A stretch of 64,000 nucleotides of DNA. It comes from Burkholderia cepacia ATCC 25416. GTDB lineage: Bacteria; Pseudomonadota; Gammaproteobacteria; Burkholderiales; Burkholderiaceae. The stretch spans positions 1,922,001-1,986,000 of the forward strand of contig NZ_CP012981.1 of the NCBI RefSeq assembly GCF_001411495.1. Reading direction: 5' to 3'. The notes beneath the pieces are model-generated. The model was not told the origin of the DNA. It ran no database searches and worked only from the letters and a program-made list of their open reading frames with translations. Both the position numbers and the translations under genes were made by a program. This document shows positions 18,245-26,550 of this stretch, one piece after another (within the stretch, counting starts at the first letter, position 1; each line of letters starts with the position of its first letter).

Positions 18245-18496
18245 TCAGGCCTTTGCCGCGGCAGGCACGAGGGACGCGCGGTGCGCGGCGATCGCGTCGC
18301 GCACGATCGGTGCCGCGCGTTGCGCGGCCTCGCATGACGGATCGTCGAGCGCCGCGAGAAGCGCGCGGCGCATCCGCGGCTCCCAGAAGCGCCGGATATG
18401 GTCGGCGATACCGGCCAGCGCTTCGTCGCGATCGGGCATCGATTCGAAGAATGCGCCGATCTGGTTGGCCATGTCGATCAGGTGTCCGTTGTCCAT
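18245..18496 (-). CDS. fdsD: Formate dehydrogenase delta subunit
   Basis: An 83-residue protein matching FdsD, the small subunit encoded at the end of fds operons. It contains HLIDMANQIGAFFESMPDRDEALAGIADHIRRFWEPRMRR, where MANQI-A-FF and HI-RFWEPRMR are the conserved pieces. FdsD is thought to aid assembly or stability of the FdsGBA complex rather than catalysis. It starts seven bases after the fdsA stop, so co-translation is likely, and it is the last gene of the operon. Confidence 0.9.
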   Translation of the reverse strand: MDNGHLIDMANQIGAFFESMPDRDEALAGIADHIRRFWEPRMRRALLAALDDPSCEAAQRAAPIVRDAIAAHRASLVPAAAKA

Positions 18497-18503
18497 CGCT
18501 TCC

Positions 18504-21455
18504 TCACTTGCCCGTGGTCACGCCGGCGGTCGCGGCCGCACGGCGCTCGAGCAGATCGAGCTGCTCGGCGTTGAAGCGTGCGTAGGCTTTCTGCCAGTCG
18601 GACGGCTGCGCGACGGGCAGCACCTGGACGGCCGTCACCTTGTACTCGGGGCAGTTCGTCGCCCAGTCCGAGCTGTCCGTCGTGATCACGTTCGCACCCG
18701 ATTCGGGGAAGTGGAACGTCGTATAGACGACGCCCGGCTGCATGCGTTCGGTCACGAGCGCGCGCAGCACCGTCTGCCCCGCGCGCGACTCGATGCCGAC
18801 CCAGTCGCCGCTGCGGATCCCGCGATCCTGCGCGTCGTGCGGATGGATCTCGAGGCGATCCTCCTCGTGCCAGCGGACGTTCTCGGTGCGGCGCGTCTGT
18901 GCGCCGACGTTGTATTGCGACAGGATGCGACCCGTCGTCAGGATCAGCGGATAACGCTGCGTGACCTTCTCCGGCGACGCGATGAACTGCGTGATCACGA
19001 ACTTGCCCTTGCCGCGCACGAATGCGTCGATGTGCATTGTCGGCGTGCCTTCCGGTGCGTGCTCGTTGCACGGCCACTGGATGCTGCCGAGCGCGTCGAG
19101 CTTCGCGTACGACACGCCCGAGAACGTCGGCGTGAGTCGCGCGATCTCGTCCATGATTTCCGACGGATGCGCATAGTCCATCTCGTAGCCGAGCGCGCGC
19201 GACAGCATCAGGGTAACTTCCCAGTCCGCGTAGCCCGCGAGCGGCGGCATCACCTTGCGCACGCGCGAGATGCGGCGTTCCGCGTTCGTGAACGTGCCGT
19301 CCTTCTCGAGGAACGACGAGCCGGGCAGCAGCACGTGCGCGTATTTCGCGGTCTCGTTCAGGAAGATGTCCTGCACGACGATGCATTCCATGGCCGACAG
19401 TGCGGCCGCGACGTGCTGCGTATTCGGGTCAGACTGGACGATGTCCTCGCCCTGGCAGTAGAGCCCCTTGAAGCTGCCGTCGAGCGCCGCGTCGAACATG
19501 TTCGGGATGCGCAGCCCCGGTTCGGGTTGCAGCGTGGCCGACCACGCCTGTTCGAACTGCGTGCGCACGATCGTGTCGCTGATGTGCCGGTAGCCGGGCA
19601 GCTCGTGCGGGAACGAGCCCATGTCGCACGAACCCTGCACGTTGTTCTGGCCGCGCAGTGGATTGACGCCGACGCCTTCGCGGCCGACGTTGCCGGTCGC
19701 CATCGCGAGGTTCGTGATGCCCATCACCGTCGTCGAGCCCTGCGCGTGCTCGGTCACGCCCAGCCCGTAGTAGATCGCGGCATTGCCGCCCGTCGCATAG
19801 AGGCGCGCGGCTTCACGGACCCGTTCCGCCGGCACGCCCGTCACGTCGGCGGTCGCCTCGGGAGAGTTGTCGGCACGCGATACGAATTCGCGCCACTGTT
19901 CGAATGCGCGCGTCTCGCAGCGCTCGGCGACGAACGCGTCGTCGACGAGCCCTTCGGTGACGATCACGTGCGCGAGTGCGTTGACGATCGCGACGTTGGT
20001 GCCGGGGCGCAGCTGCAGATGGTGGGTGGCCTTCACGTGCGGGCCGTCGACGACGTCGATGCGGCGCGGGTCGATCACGATCAGCTTCGCACCTTCGCGC
20101 ACACGCCGCTTCAGCCGCGAGCCGAACACCGGGTGCCCGTCGGTCGGGTTCGCGCCCATCACGACGATCACGTCGGCCTGGCCGACCGACGCGAACGTCT
20201 GCGTGCCGGCCGATTCGCCGAGCGTCGTCTTGAGGCCGTAGCCCGTCGGCGAGTGGCACACGCGTGCGCAGGTGTCGACGTTGTTGTTGCCGAATGCGGC
20301 GCGCACCAGTTTCTGCACGAGGTAGGTTTCCTCGTTCGTGCAGCGCGACGACGTGATGCCGCCGATCGAGTCGCGGCCGTACTTCTGCTGCAGCTTGCGG
20401 AATTGCGTTGCCGCGTAGGTGAGCGCTTCGTCCCAGCTGACTTCGCGCCACGGGTCGGTGATCTTCTCGCGGATCATCGGCTTCGTGATGCGGTCCTTGT
20501 GCGTCGCGTAGCCCCATGCGAAGCGTCCCTTCACGCACGCATGGCCTTCGTTCGCGAGGCCGTTCTTGTGCGGCGTCATGCGCACGACCTGCGTGCCCTT
20601 CATCTCGGCCTTGAACGAGCAGCCGACGCCGCAGTACGCGCAGGTCGTGACGACGGAGTGTTCCGCCTGGCCGAGTTGCACGACCGTTTTTTCCTGCAGC
20701 GTGGCGGTCGGGCAGGCGGCGACGCATGCGCCGCACGATACGCATTCCGACGCCATGAACGATTCGCTTTCGCCCGCGGCGACGCGCGATTCGAAGCCGC
20801 GTGCGGCGATCGTCAGCGCGAACGTGCCTTGCGTTTCCTCGCAGGCGCGTACGCAGCGGTTGCAGACGATGCACTTCGACGGGTCGTACGTGAAGTACGG
20901 GTTCGACTCGTCCTTGCGGTCTTTCAGGTGATTCGCGCCGTCGAAGCCGTAGCGCACTTCGCGCAGCCCGACGACGCCCGCCATGTCCTGCAACTCGCAG
21001 TCGCCGTTGGCGGGGCAGGTGAGGCAGTCGAGCGGATGGTCGGAGATGTACAGCTCCATCACGTTGCGACGCAGCGACTGCAGCCGGTCCGACTGCGTGC
21101 GCACCTTCATGCCCGCTTCGGCCGGCGTCGTGCACGAGGCGGGATAACCTCGCCGGCCTTCGATCTCGACGAGGCACAGCCGGCACGAGCCGAACGGTTC
21201 GAGCGAATCGGTCGCGCAGAGCTTCGGGACGTTGACGCCGGCTTCGATCGCCGCGCGCATCACCGACGTGCCGGCCGGCACGGTGATCGGCTGGCCGTCG
21301 ATTTCGAGCGTGACGTCGGTATCGGCATGCCGTTGCGGCGTGCCGTAGTCGGTATCGTCGAACGGATCGCGGGCACGCGCTTGCGCGGCGCTCTTGCACG
21401 CGCATTGGCCCGAGCCGCAGCCGCCTTGGCGGACGTTGTTCGTGTCGAGGGACAT
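18504..21455 (-). CDS. fdsA: NAD-dependent formate dehydrogenase, alpha (molybdenum) subunit
   Basis: A 983-residue catalytic subunit of the cytoplasmic FdsGBAD complex, which oxidises formate to CO2 and passes electrons to NAD+ (and can reduce CO2). From the N terminus: a Cys-rich leader, a 2Fe-2S domain (CATDSLEPFGSCRLC), a NuoG-type region (DHPLDCLTCPANGDCELQ), two 4Fe-4S clusters (CIVCNRCVRACEE and CVSCGACVAACP), then another cluster (CAYCGVGC) and the bis-MGD molybdopterin domains. Cys400 in RVCHSPTGYG is the expected Mo ligand, so this is a cysteine, not selenocysteine, enzyme. Length fits FdsA. It starts 17 bases after fdsB. Confidence 0.95.
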   Translation of the reverse strand: MSLDTNNVRQGGCGSGQCACKSAAQARARDPFDDTDYGTPQRHADTDVTLEIDGQPITVPAGTSVMRAAIEAGVNVPKLCATDSLEPFGSCRLCLVEIEGRRGYPASCTTPAEAGMKVRTQSDRLQSLRRNVMELYISDHPLDCLTCPANGDCELQDMAGVVGLREVRYGFDGANHLKDRKDESNPYFTYDPSKCIVCNRCVRACEETQGTFALTIAARGFESRVAAGESESFMASECVSCGACVAACPTATLQEKTVVQLGQAEHSVVTTCAYCGVGCSFKAEMKGTQVVRMTPHKNGLANEGHACVKGRFAWGYATHKDRITKPMIREKITDPWREVSWDEALTYAATQFRKLQQKYGRDSIGGITSSRCTNEETYLVQKLVRAAFGNNNVDTCARVCHSPTGYGLKTTLGESAGTQTFASVGQADVIVVMGANPTDGHPVFGSRLKRRVREGAKLIVIDPRRIDVVDGPHVKATHHLQLRPGTNVAIVNALAHVIVTEGLVDDAFVAERCETRAFEQWREFVSRADNSPEATADVTGVPAERVREAARLYATGGNAAIYYGLGVTEHAQGSTTVMGITNLAMATGNVGREGVGVNPLRGQNNVQGSCDMGSFPHELPGYRHISDTIVRTQFEQAWSATLQPEPGLRIPNMFDAALDGSFKGLYCQGEDIVQSDPNTQHVAAALSAMECIVVQDIFLNETAKYAHVLLPGSSFLEKDGTFTNAERRISRVRKVMPPLAGYADWEVTLMLSRALGYEMDYAHPSEIMDEIARLTPTFSGVSYAKLDALGSIQWPCNEHAPEGTPTMHIDAFVRGKGKFVITQFIASPEKVTQRYPLILTTGRILSQYNVGAQTRRTENVRWHEEDRLEIHPHDAQDRGIRSGDWVGIESRAGQTVLRALVTERMQPGVVYTTFHFPESGANVITTDSSDWATNCPEYKVTAVQVLPVAQPSDWQKAYARFNAEQLDLLERRAAATAGVTTGK

Positions 21456-21472
21456 GCAGGGCTCCTTCTGGG

Positions 21473-23050
21473 TCAGGCCGCAGCCTTGACCGGACCCGAC
21501 GCGGCATCCTTGCCGGCGGCGAGCCCGAAATCTTCGGGGAAATGGTCGAGCGCGGACAGCACCGGGTAGGGTGTCATGCCGCCCATTGCGCACAGCGAAC
21601 CGGCCAGCATCGTGTCGCACAGGTCGCGCAGCAGCGTGACCTGCCGCTCCGACGTGTCGCCGTGGCGGATGCGCGCGATCGTCTCGACGCCACGTGTCGA
21701 ACCGATCCGGCACGGCGTGCACTTGCCGCACGACTCGATCGCGCAGAACTTCATCGCGTATTCGGCCAGCTCGGCGAGGTTCGACGTATCGTCGTGGAGC
21801 ACGATGCCGCCGTGCCCGACGACCGCGCCGATCGCCGTGTACGCTTCGTAGTCGAGCGGCACATCCCACTGTTGGTCGGGCAGGTAGGTGCCGAGCGGGC
21901 CGCCGACCTGGGCGGCGCGCGCGGGCCGTCCGCTTGCCGTGCCGCCGCCGAAATCGAACAGCAGCTCGCGCAGCGTGACGCCGAACGCGAGCTCGACGAG
22001 GCCGCCGTGGCGGATGTTGCCCGCGAGCTGGAACGGCAGCGTGCCGCGTGAGCGGCCCATCCCGTAGTCGCGATAGAACGCGGCGCCGCGCGCGAAGATC
22101 ACGGGCGCCGTCGCGAGCGTGATCACGTTGTTGATGACGGTCGGCTGGCCGTACAGGCCCGCGAGCGCGGGCAGCGGCGGTTTCGCCCGCACGACGCCGC
22201 GCTTGCCTTCGAGCGATTCGAGCAGTGCCGTTTCCTCGCCGCACACGTACGAGCCCGCGCCTTTCGCGACGTGCAGCTCGAACGCATGCGCGGAGCCGAG
22301 CACGTGCTCGCCGAGCCAGCCGGCTTCGCGTGCACGGACGATCGCGGCTTCGAGCGTGGCGATTGCATGCGGGTATTCGCTGCGCACGTAGATGTAGCCG
22401 ACCGTCGCGCCGGTCGCGACGCCCGCGATGATCATCCCTTCGATCAGGCAGTACGGATCGCACTCCATCAGCAGGCGGTCGGAGAACGTGCCCGAATCGC
22501 CTTCGTCTGCATTGCAGACGATGTATTTCTGCGTGGCGCTGGCTTGCCGGACCGTGCGCCATTTGATGCCGGCCGGGAACGCGGCACCGCCGCGGCCGCG
22601 CAACCCCGATTCGATCAGCGTTTCGCACGCGGCATCGCCGTCGAGCGCGAGCGCGTTCTTCAGGCCGGCGAGGCCTTCGTATTGCAGGTAGTCGTCGATC
22701 GACAGCGGATCGGTCAGGCCGATGCGTGCGAACGTGAGGCGTTGCTGGCGCGCGAGATAGGGCAATGCGTCGACGAGGCCGACACCGCTCGGATGCGTGC
22801 CGCCGTCGAGCCAGTTTGCGTCGAACAGGGCCGGCACGTCGGCGGCCGACAGGTTCGCATAACCGACGCGGCCGGCGGCCGTGCCGACCTCGACGAGCGG
22901 CTCGAGCCACAGCAGCCCGCGCGAACCGTTGCGGACCAGCTCGACGGCGACGCCGCGCCGCTGCGCTTCCGCCGTGATGGCGGCGGCGAGCGCGTCGGCG
23001 CCGAGTGCCAGTGCGGACGAATCGCGCGGAACGTAGATGCGGGTCGTCAT
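21473..23050 (-). CDS. fdsB: NAD-dependent formate dehydrogenase, beta (flavin/NADH) subunit
   Basis: A 525-residue NuoF-like subunit carrying FMN, the NAD+-binding site and a 4Fe-4S cluster; it receives electrons from FdsA. The N-terminal ~120 residues form a thioredoxin-like ferredoxin domain without a full cysteine set. Then come the FMN/NAD motifs GLRGRGGAAFPAGIKWR and KYIVCNADEGDSGTFSDR, the AYVCGEETALLES-type motif (here SYVCGEETALLESLEGKRG), and the cluster CGKCTPCRIG with a later Cys (DLCDTML). ATG at 23048-23050 overlaps the end of fdsG by four bases, indicating translational coupling. Confidence 0.95.
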   Translation of the reverse strand: MTTRIYVPRDSSALALGADALAAAITAEAQRRGVAVELVRNGSRGLLWLEPLVEVGTAAGRVGYANLSAADVPALFDANWLDGGTHPSGVGLVDALPYLARQQRLTFARIGLTDPLSIDDYLQYEGLAGLKNALALDGDAACETLIESGLRGRGGAAFPAGIKWRTVRQASATQKYIVCNADEGDSGTFSDRLLMECDPYCLIEGMIIAGVATGATVGYIYVRSEYPHAIATLEAAIVRAREAGWLGEHVLGSAHAFELHVAKGAGSYVCGEETALLESLEGKRGVVRAKPPLPALAGLYGQPTVINNVITLATAPVIFARGAAFYRDYGMGRSRGTLPFQLAGNIRHGGLVELAFGVTLRELLFDFGGGTASGRPARAAQVGGPLGTYLPDQQWDVPLDYEAYTAIGAVVGHGGIVLHDDTSNLAELAEYAMKFCAIESCGKCTPCRIGSTRGVETIARIRHGDTSERQVTLLRDLCDTMLAGSLCAMGGMTPYPVLSALDHFPEDFGLAAGKDAASGPVKAAA

Positions 23051-23547
23051 GCGGCCTCCGGGGTATGGGCGACCGCCTCGGCAAGCAGCGCGTCGAATTT
23101 CTCCGGCGTGACCTTCGCGTGCAGCACGCCGTTGACCGTCAGCGACGGCGATTGCGCACACAGTCCGAGGCAGTAGACCGATTCGAGCGCGACGTCTCCG
23201 GGCGCATGCGCGTTCGCGACATCGCCGTGCGCCGCGTCGAACCGGCAACCCGTGCGGGCTTCCGCATGCGCGGCCAGCGCTTCGCAGCCCATGCTGCGGC
23301 ACGCTTCGGCACGGCACATCTGGATCGTCACGCGGGCGGGCGGCGCGGTGCGGAAGTGGTGGTAGTAAGTCAGTACGCCGTGCACTTCCGCGCGCGACAG
23401 GTTGAGCGCCCTGGCGAGCGGCGCGACGCAGCCCGGCGGCACGTAGCCCGCGTCGTCCTGGATCGCGTGCAGGATCGCCACGAGCGACCGGCCGGCGCGC
23501 GCATGGCGCTCGACGAGCGCGTCGGGCGCTTCGGAATTCGGGGACAT
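23047..23547 (-). CDS. fdsG: NAD-dependent formate dehydrogenase, gamma (2Fe-2S) subunit
   Basis: A 166-residue NuoE-like thioredoxin-fold subunit holding one 2Fe-2S cluster. The ligands are in MCRAEACRSMGC and YCLGLCAQSP. The N-terminal helical part (LVAILHAIQDDAGYVPP) and EVHGVLTYYHHFRTAP are typical of NuoE/FdsG. It is the first gene of fdsG-fdsB-fdsA-fdsD and has a good AGGAG ribosome binding site. The 131-base gap to the divergent ModE-like regulator must hold the operon promoter and contains a 14-16 base direct repeat. Confidence 0.94.
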   Translation of the reverse strand: MSPNSEAPDALVERHARAGRSLVAILHAIQDDAGYVPPGCVAPLARALNLSRAEVHGVLTYYHHFRTAPPARVTIQMCRAEACRSMGCEALAAHAEARTGCRFDAAHGDVANAHAPGDVALESVYCLGLCAQSPSLTVNGVLHAKVTPEKFDALLAEAVAHTPEAA

Positions 23548-23557
23548 CGGTTGTGCT

Positions 23558-23592
23558 CCTCCAAAGTCTCATATGCGCTCCAAATTCATATA
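23558..23592 (-). repeat. Imperfect direct repeat in the fds operon leader
   Basis: CTCCAAAGTCTCATAT (23558-23573) and CTCCAAATTCATAT (23579-23592) are two near-copies spaced 21 bases apart, i.e. two helical turns; on the coding strand both read ATATGA-n-TTTGGAG. The copy nearer fdsG contains its ribosome binding site. The AT-rich ATATGA halves loosely recall ModE half-sites, and a ModE-like gene lies next door. A regulatory role is inference. Confidence 0.35.
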
Positions 23593-23678
23593 GTGCGCAC
23601 TTCGACTTCGTTCTGATTGATTTTGAACAACGATAAGCGGAAGATTTGGCGGTCGCAATAGGAAATCGGAGTGCATAA

Positions 23679-24785
23679 TTGGTTCGAATCGAATGCGACG
23701 CGTATCTGACCGTACGCGACACGGAAGGCCGTGCGGCCAGCCTGTCGGATGTCGCGCCGTTGCTGGAACTCGTGGCCGACACGGGCAGCATCGCGCAGGC
23801 CGCGCACGCGAAAGGGCTGTCCTACCGGCACGCGTGGGGCATGCTGCGCGCGCTGGAGGCGTGCATCGGCGGGGAACTGATCGAAACCGCGCGCGGCAAG
23901 GGCTCGACGCTGTCGGCGCTCGGGCAGGCGGTCGTCGATGCGCAGCGCCTCGCGCGCAGCCGGCTCGACGGTAACCTGCGGACGCTGGCGGCCGAGGTGG
24001 CGAGCGACCTGAACCGGCGGCTCGCGCAGCGCGACGGCGCCGTGCGCATTCATGCGTCGCACGGCTACGCGGTCGCGACGCTCGTATCCGCGCTCGTCGA
24101 TGCGCAGGCGGCTGTCGACATCAAGTATCGCGAGAGCGTCGAGGCCGTGCAGGCGCTTGCCCGCGGCGAGTGCGACCTGGCGGGCTTCCATCTGCCGCGC
24201 GGTGCGTTTCGTGCGCAGTGCGCGCAAATCTACCGGCCGTGGCTCGACGATACGCGCCATGTGCTGATCCACCTGACTCGGCGCCAGCAGGGGCTGTTCG
24301 TCCCGCGCGGCAACCCGAAGCAGGTTCGCGGCCTCGCGGATCTCGCGCGCAATGACATCCGCTTCGTCAACCGCCAGCCGGGGTCGGGCACGCGCATGCT
24401 GCTGGACCTCGCGCTGCGCGCGATCGGCATTGATCCCGAGCGCATCGACGGCTACGCGTCGGCCGAGCTCACGCATTCGGCGATCGCGGCGTTCGTCGCG
24501 AGCGGGATGGCCGATCTCGGCTTCGGCGTCGAACCTGCCGCCCATCATTTCGGGCTCGATTTCATCCCGGTCGTCGACGAGGACTATTACTTCGCGTGCG
24601 AACGCGCGCGGCTCGACGCGCGGCCGCTTGCCGGCGTACTGGCGCTGCTGCGCGACGCGCGCTTCGTCGAGCGCGTCGCGCATCTCGACGGCTACGATCC
24701 GGCTGCGTGCGGAACGTTGACGAGCATCGCGACGGGGCTGGCCGGCGGCGACGGCGCGAGCGTGCCGGGCGGCAATTCGCGGTAA
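23679..24785 (+). CDS. ModE-like HTH regulator with periplasmic-binding-like effector domain
   Basis: A 368-residue regulator divergent from the formate dehydrogenase operon. The N-terminal ~100 residues are a LysR/ModE-type winged helix (PLLELVADTGSIAQAAHAKGLSYRHAWGMLRALEACIGGELIETARGKGSTLSALGQ). The rest is a PBP-like substrate-binding domain of the type seen in molybdate/formate-dehydrogenase regulators (RQPGSGTRMLLDLAL, AELTHSAIAAFVASGMADLGFGVE). It probably controls fdsGBAD in response to molybdate or formate; the ligand is inference. The start is TTG at 23679: no ATG fits, and GGAG lies seven bases upstream. The usual fds regulator gene is in the same place in related bacteria. Confidence 0.85.
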   Translation: MVRIECDAYLTVRDTEGRAASLSDVAPLLELVADTGSIAQAAHAKGLSYRHAWGMLRALEACIGGELIETARGKGSTLSALGQAVVDAQRLARSRLDGNLRTLAAEVASDLNRRLAQRDGAVRIHASHGYAVATLVSALVDAQAAVDIKYRESVEAVQALARGECDLAGFHLPRGAFRAQCAQIYRPWLDDTRHVLIHLTRRQQGLFVPRGNPKQVRGLADLARNDIRFVNRQPGSGTRMLLDLALRAIGIDPERIDGYASAELTHSAIAAFVASGMADLGFGVEPAAHHFGLDFIPVVDEDYYFACERARLDARPLAGVLALLRDARFVERVAHLDGYDPAACGTLTSIATGLAGGDGASVPGGNSR

Positions 24786-24886
24786 CGCGCGCGCGATCGA
24801 ACCGCGCTGCAGCAGCGGGGGATTTGCGCTACGCTTGCCGCTTGACCAACGTTCCAACAAGTACGCCGTTCAAGCGTCATCCCGCC

Positions 24887-25156
24887 ATGAAATTTTCCGT
24901 TCCCCTCGCCGCGGCAGCGTTGACCGCGGGGCTGCTGGCCGCTGTTTCGCCGTTCGCGCTCGCGCAGAATTCCCCCGGTGTGCCTGGCGGTATCCTGAGC
25001 GAACAGTTTCGCCTGAACGAGCATCCGCAGATGCCGTTCGCAGCGTCGACGCCGTCGCAGAAATACCAGAGCGGCAAGAAGTCGGCCTTGCGCCGTAAGG
25101 GCGACCTGGGCGATCCGAACGGCTGCAACCTGAAGTGTCCGATGGATAGCCAGTAA
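24887..25156 (+). CDS. Small exported protein with a C-terminal CxxxC
   Basis: An 89-residue protein of unknown function. MKFSVPLAAAALTAGLLAAVSPFALAQ is a clear Sec signal peptide with cleavage after ALA, leaving about 62 mature residues. These are polar and basic, with a QKYQSGKKSALRRKG stretch and a cysteine pair in GCNLKCPMDSQ at the very end. The cysteines would be oxidised in the periplasm. ATG at 24887 was chosen because the signal peptide begins there; the longer frame overlaps the regulator gene in another frame. No domain recognised; probably Burkholderia-specific. Confidence 0.7.
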   Translation: MKFSVPLAAAALTAGLLAAVSPFALAQNSPGVPGGILSEQFRLNEHPQMPFAASTPSQKYQSGKKSALRRKGDLGDPNGCNLKCPMDSQ

Positions 25157-25283
25157 CCGGGCGGACGGAGTACGTCCGCAAGGGTCATGCGGCGCCGGTT
25201 CGCTTGACGGGCGTTGCGTCCACGTACTGGCCTGGCCGGTTGACCGGCGACTGCCGGAGTCCCGTGGGATTCCGGTTCTGTCG

Positions 25284-25317
25284 AGCCCCGCGAAGTGTTG
25301 CCGCTTCGCGGGCTTTT
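25284..25317 (+). terminator. Intrinsic terminator after the small exported protein
   Basis: AGCCCCGCGAAG (25284-25295) pairs with CTTCGCGGGCT (25304-25314) apart from one bulge, followed by TTTTGC. The remaining 25157-25535 gap shows no gene; the DUF4148 promoter must lie in its last 200 bases. Confidence 0.75.
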
Positions 25318-25535
25318 GCTTTCCGGCGGAATCTTCATGCGATTCGGTGTCGGGCGATGCCTGCATGCGCGCATCGTCGGCCTGATGGGGGAGGGATAGG
25401 GTTAACCCGTAAATCAGGAAGGATGTCTTCCAGAAACCTGCCTTATTCTTAAGCATCCGCCTACATAAACTTCGGGTTGTCAGCGATGAACAAGGTGTTC
25501 ACCGCGAACACAGACAAATCTGGAGGTAGGTCATC

Positions 25536-25889
25536 ATGAAGTCGCTCGTTCAAGCTGTTGTCGTTGCTGCCGCTCTCGTTGCCCCGGTCGTGTCGTTTGC
25601 CCAGTCGGGTTCGACGATCACCCGCGCGCAGGTTCGCGCCGAACTGGTCCAGTTGCAGCAGGCAGGTTACAACTCCGCTCGCGGCGAAGATCCGCATTAT
25701 CCGGAAGCGATCCAGGCCGCAACGGCGCGTGTTGCCGAGCAACAGCGCAGCGCGATGGCGCAAGCGCAAGGCGCCGACGCCAGCGGTTACGGTGCACAGG
25801 CGCAGGGTGCTTCGGCGTCGGGTTCGCGTGCAATGGGCGTGCGCCCGGCCACCGCTGAAGAAATGAAGTCGCTGTATCGCGGCAGCTAA
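25536..25889 (+). CDS. DUF4148 exported protein
   Basis: A 117-residue exported protein. The signal peptide is MKSLVQAVVVAAALVAPVVSFAQ. It is followed by the DUF4148 core ITRAQVRAELVQLQQAGYNSARGEDPHYPEAIQAATARVAEQ, in which T-RA-V-AEL-QL--AGY and the YP--IQAA segment are the family hallmarks. The tail is Ala/Gln/Gly-rich. DUF4148 proteins are abundant in Burkholderia; function unknown, likely periplasmic and stress related. A good ribosome binding site (GGAGG) lies ahead of the ATG. Confidence 0.88.
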   Translation: MKSLVQAVVVAAALVAPVVSFAQSGSTITRAQVRAELVQLQQAGYNSARGEDPHYPEAIQAATARVAEQQRSAMAQAQGADASGYGAQAQGASASGSRAMGVRPATAEEMKSLYRGS

Positions 25890-26103
25890 GCCGCACATCG
25901 CCCGGTGTGCGTGAGTGCTGGTGCGACGACGCGTCCGGCACTGCGGCACCCGGGCCGGCCGCCGCCTGGCGCGATCGATGATTGTGCGGGCGCGGCAGGA
26001 CATCCGTCACCTCCTGTCGCCGGAATACCGGTGGCATTCCGCCCGGCCCGTCCGTGGCTGGGCGCTTTTTCGGAAGGGGAAGGGGGCATGCGTTTCGGCG
26101 GCA

Positions 26104-26138
26104 ACAAAAAACCCCGCAGACTTGCGTCATGCGGGGTT
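26104..26138 (-). terminator. Intrinsic terminator of tmRNA
   Basis: On the minus strand AACCCCGCA (26138-26130) pairs with TGCGGGGTT (26118-26110), followed by TTTTT. It lies 20 bases beyond the mature 3' end of ssrA. The stretch 25890-26103 before it holds no gene. Confidence 0.85.
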
Positions 26139-26158
26139 CGTGCGACGAGCGCGGAATT

Positions 26159-26528
26159 TGGTGGAGGCGGCGGGAATCGAACCCGCGTCCAGAAGCGCTC
26201 CACGACTAGTTCTACATGTTTAGTTCAGTCATTTGATTTAACCGCAGCGACGCGGACGAACACGCTGCACTACGGCGATTCGCTAGGTTTTCGACCCTGG
26301 CGTCGCGACGCCGACAGGGCTTAACTGACGTAAATGACCTCTGGCGGTATTGCTACCGGTCTTGCGACACTAGCCCGTCAGTGAACTAGGCAGAGGACGG
26401 CGGCCCTTAGGCTGCCAGTGCGAACGTATCGTCGTTTGCAGTTACGATTTTCCCATTGATTAACGAGGTGACGGGTCCTCGACATGCCCTAGCCGCTTCA
26501 CAACCCCTGTCGAAACCAGGTCGCCCCC
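26159..26528 (-). ncRNA. ssrA: Transfer-messenger RNA (tmRNA)
   Basis: A 370-base tmRNA that rescues stalled ribosomes with SmpB. The tRNA-like ends pair: GGGGGCG at the 5' end with CGCCTCC before the discriminator A and CCA at the 3' end. The T-arm reads GGGTTCGATTCCC. The tag reading frame (26439 down to 26407) encodes ANDDTFALAA followed by TAA, so the added tag is A-ANDDTFALAA, the beta-proteobacterial form. The CCA is encoded. The intervening sequence has room for the usual four pseudoknots. The -10 box is just upstream, inside the end of gph. Confidence 0.97.
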
Positions 26529-26544
26529 GCGGATAAGATCGACC

Positions 26545-26550
26545 ATTATA
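26545..26550 (-). promoter_or_regulatory. -10 box of the ssrA promoter, overlapping the gph stop codon
   Basis: On the minus strand a consensus TATAAT lies 16 bases before the tmRNA 5' end. Its TAA is also the stop codon of gph. No good -35 is visible at 16-18 bases, so the promoter may rely on other elements. In the window only the rpsP promoter has an equally perfect -10. Confidence 0.7.

Noticed and set aside
18465..21569. 1034-codon plus-strand open frame
   Set aside because: Antisense shadow of fdsA, whose Fe-S and molybdopterin motifs make the minus-strand frame certain.
18504..23084. Possible FdsB-FdsA fusion of 1526 codons
   Set aside because: The upstream part is the wrong frame of fdsB. 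FdsA starts at 21455 and fdsB is intact in its own frame.
25890..26103. ORFs and stems between the DUF4148 gene and tmRNA
   Set aside because: No ribosome binding sites, no codon bias and no recognisable RNA; treated as spacer.
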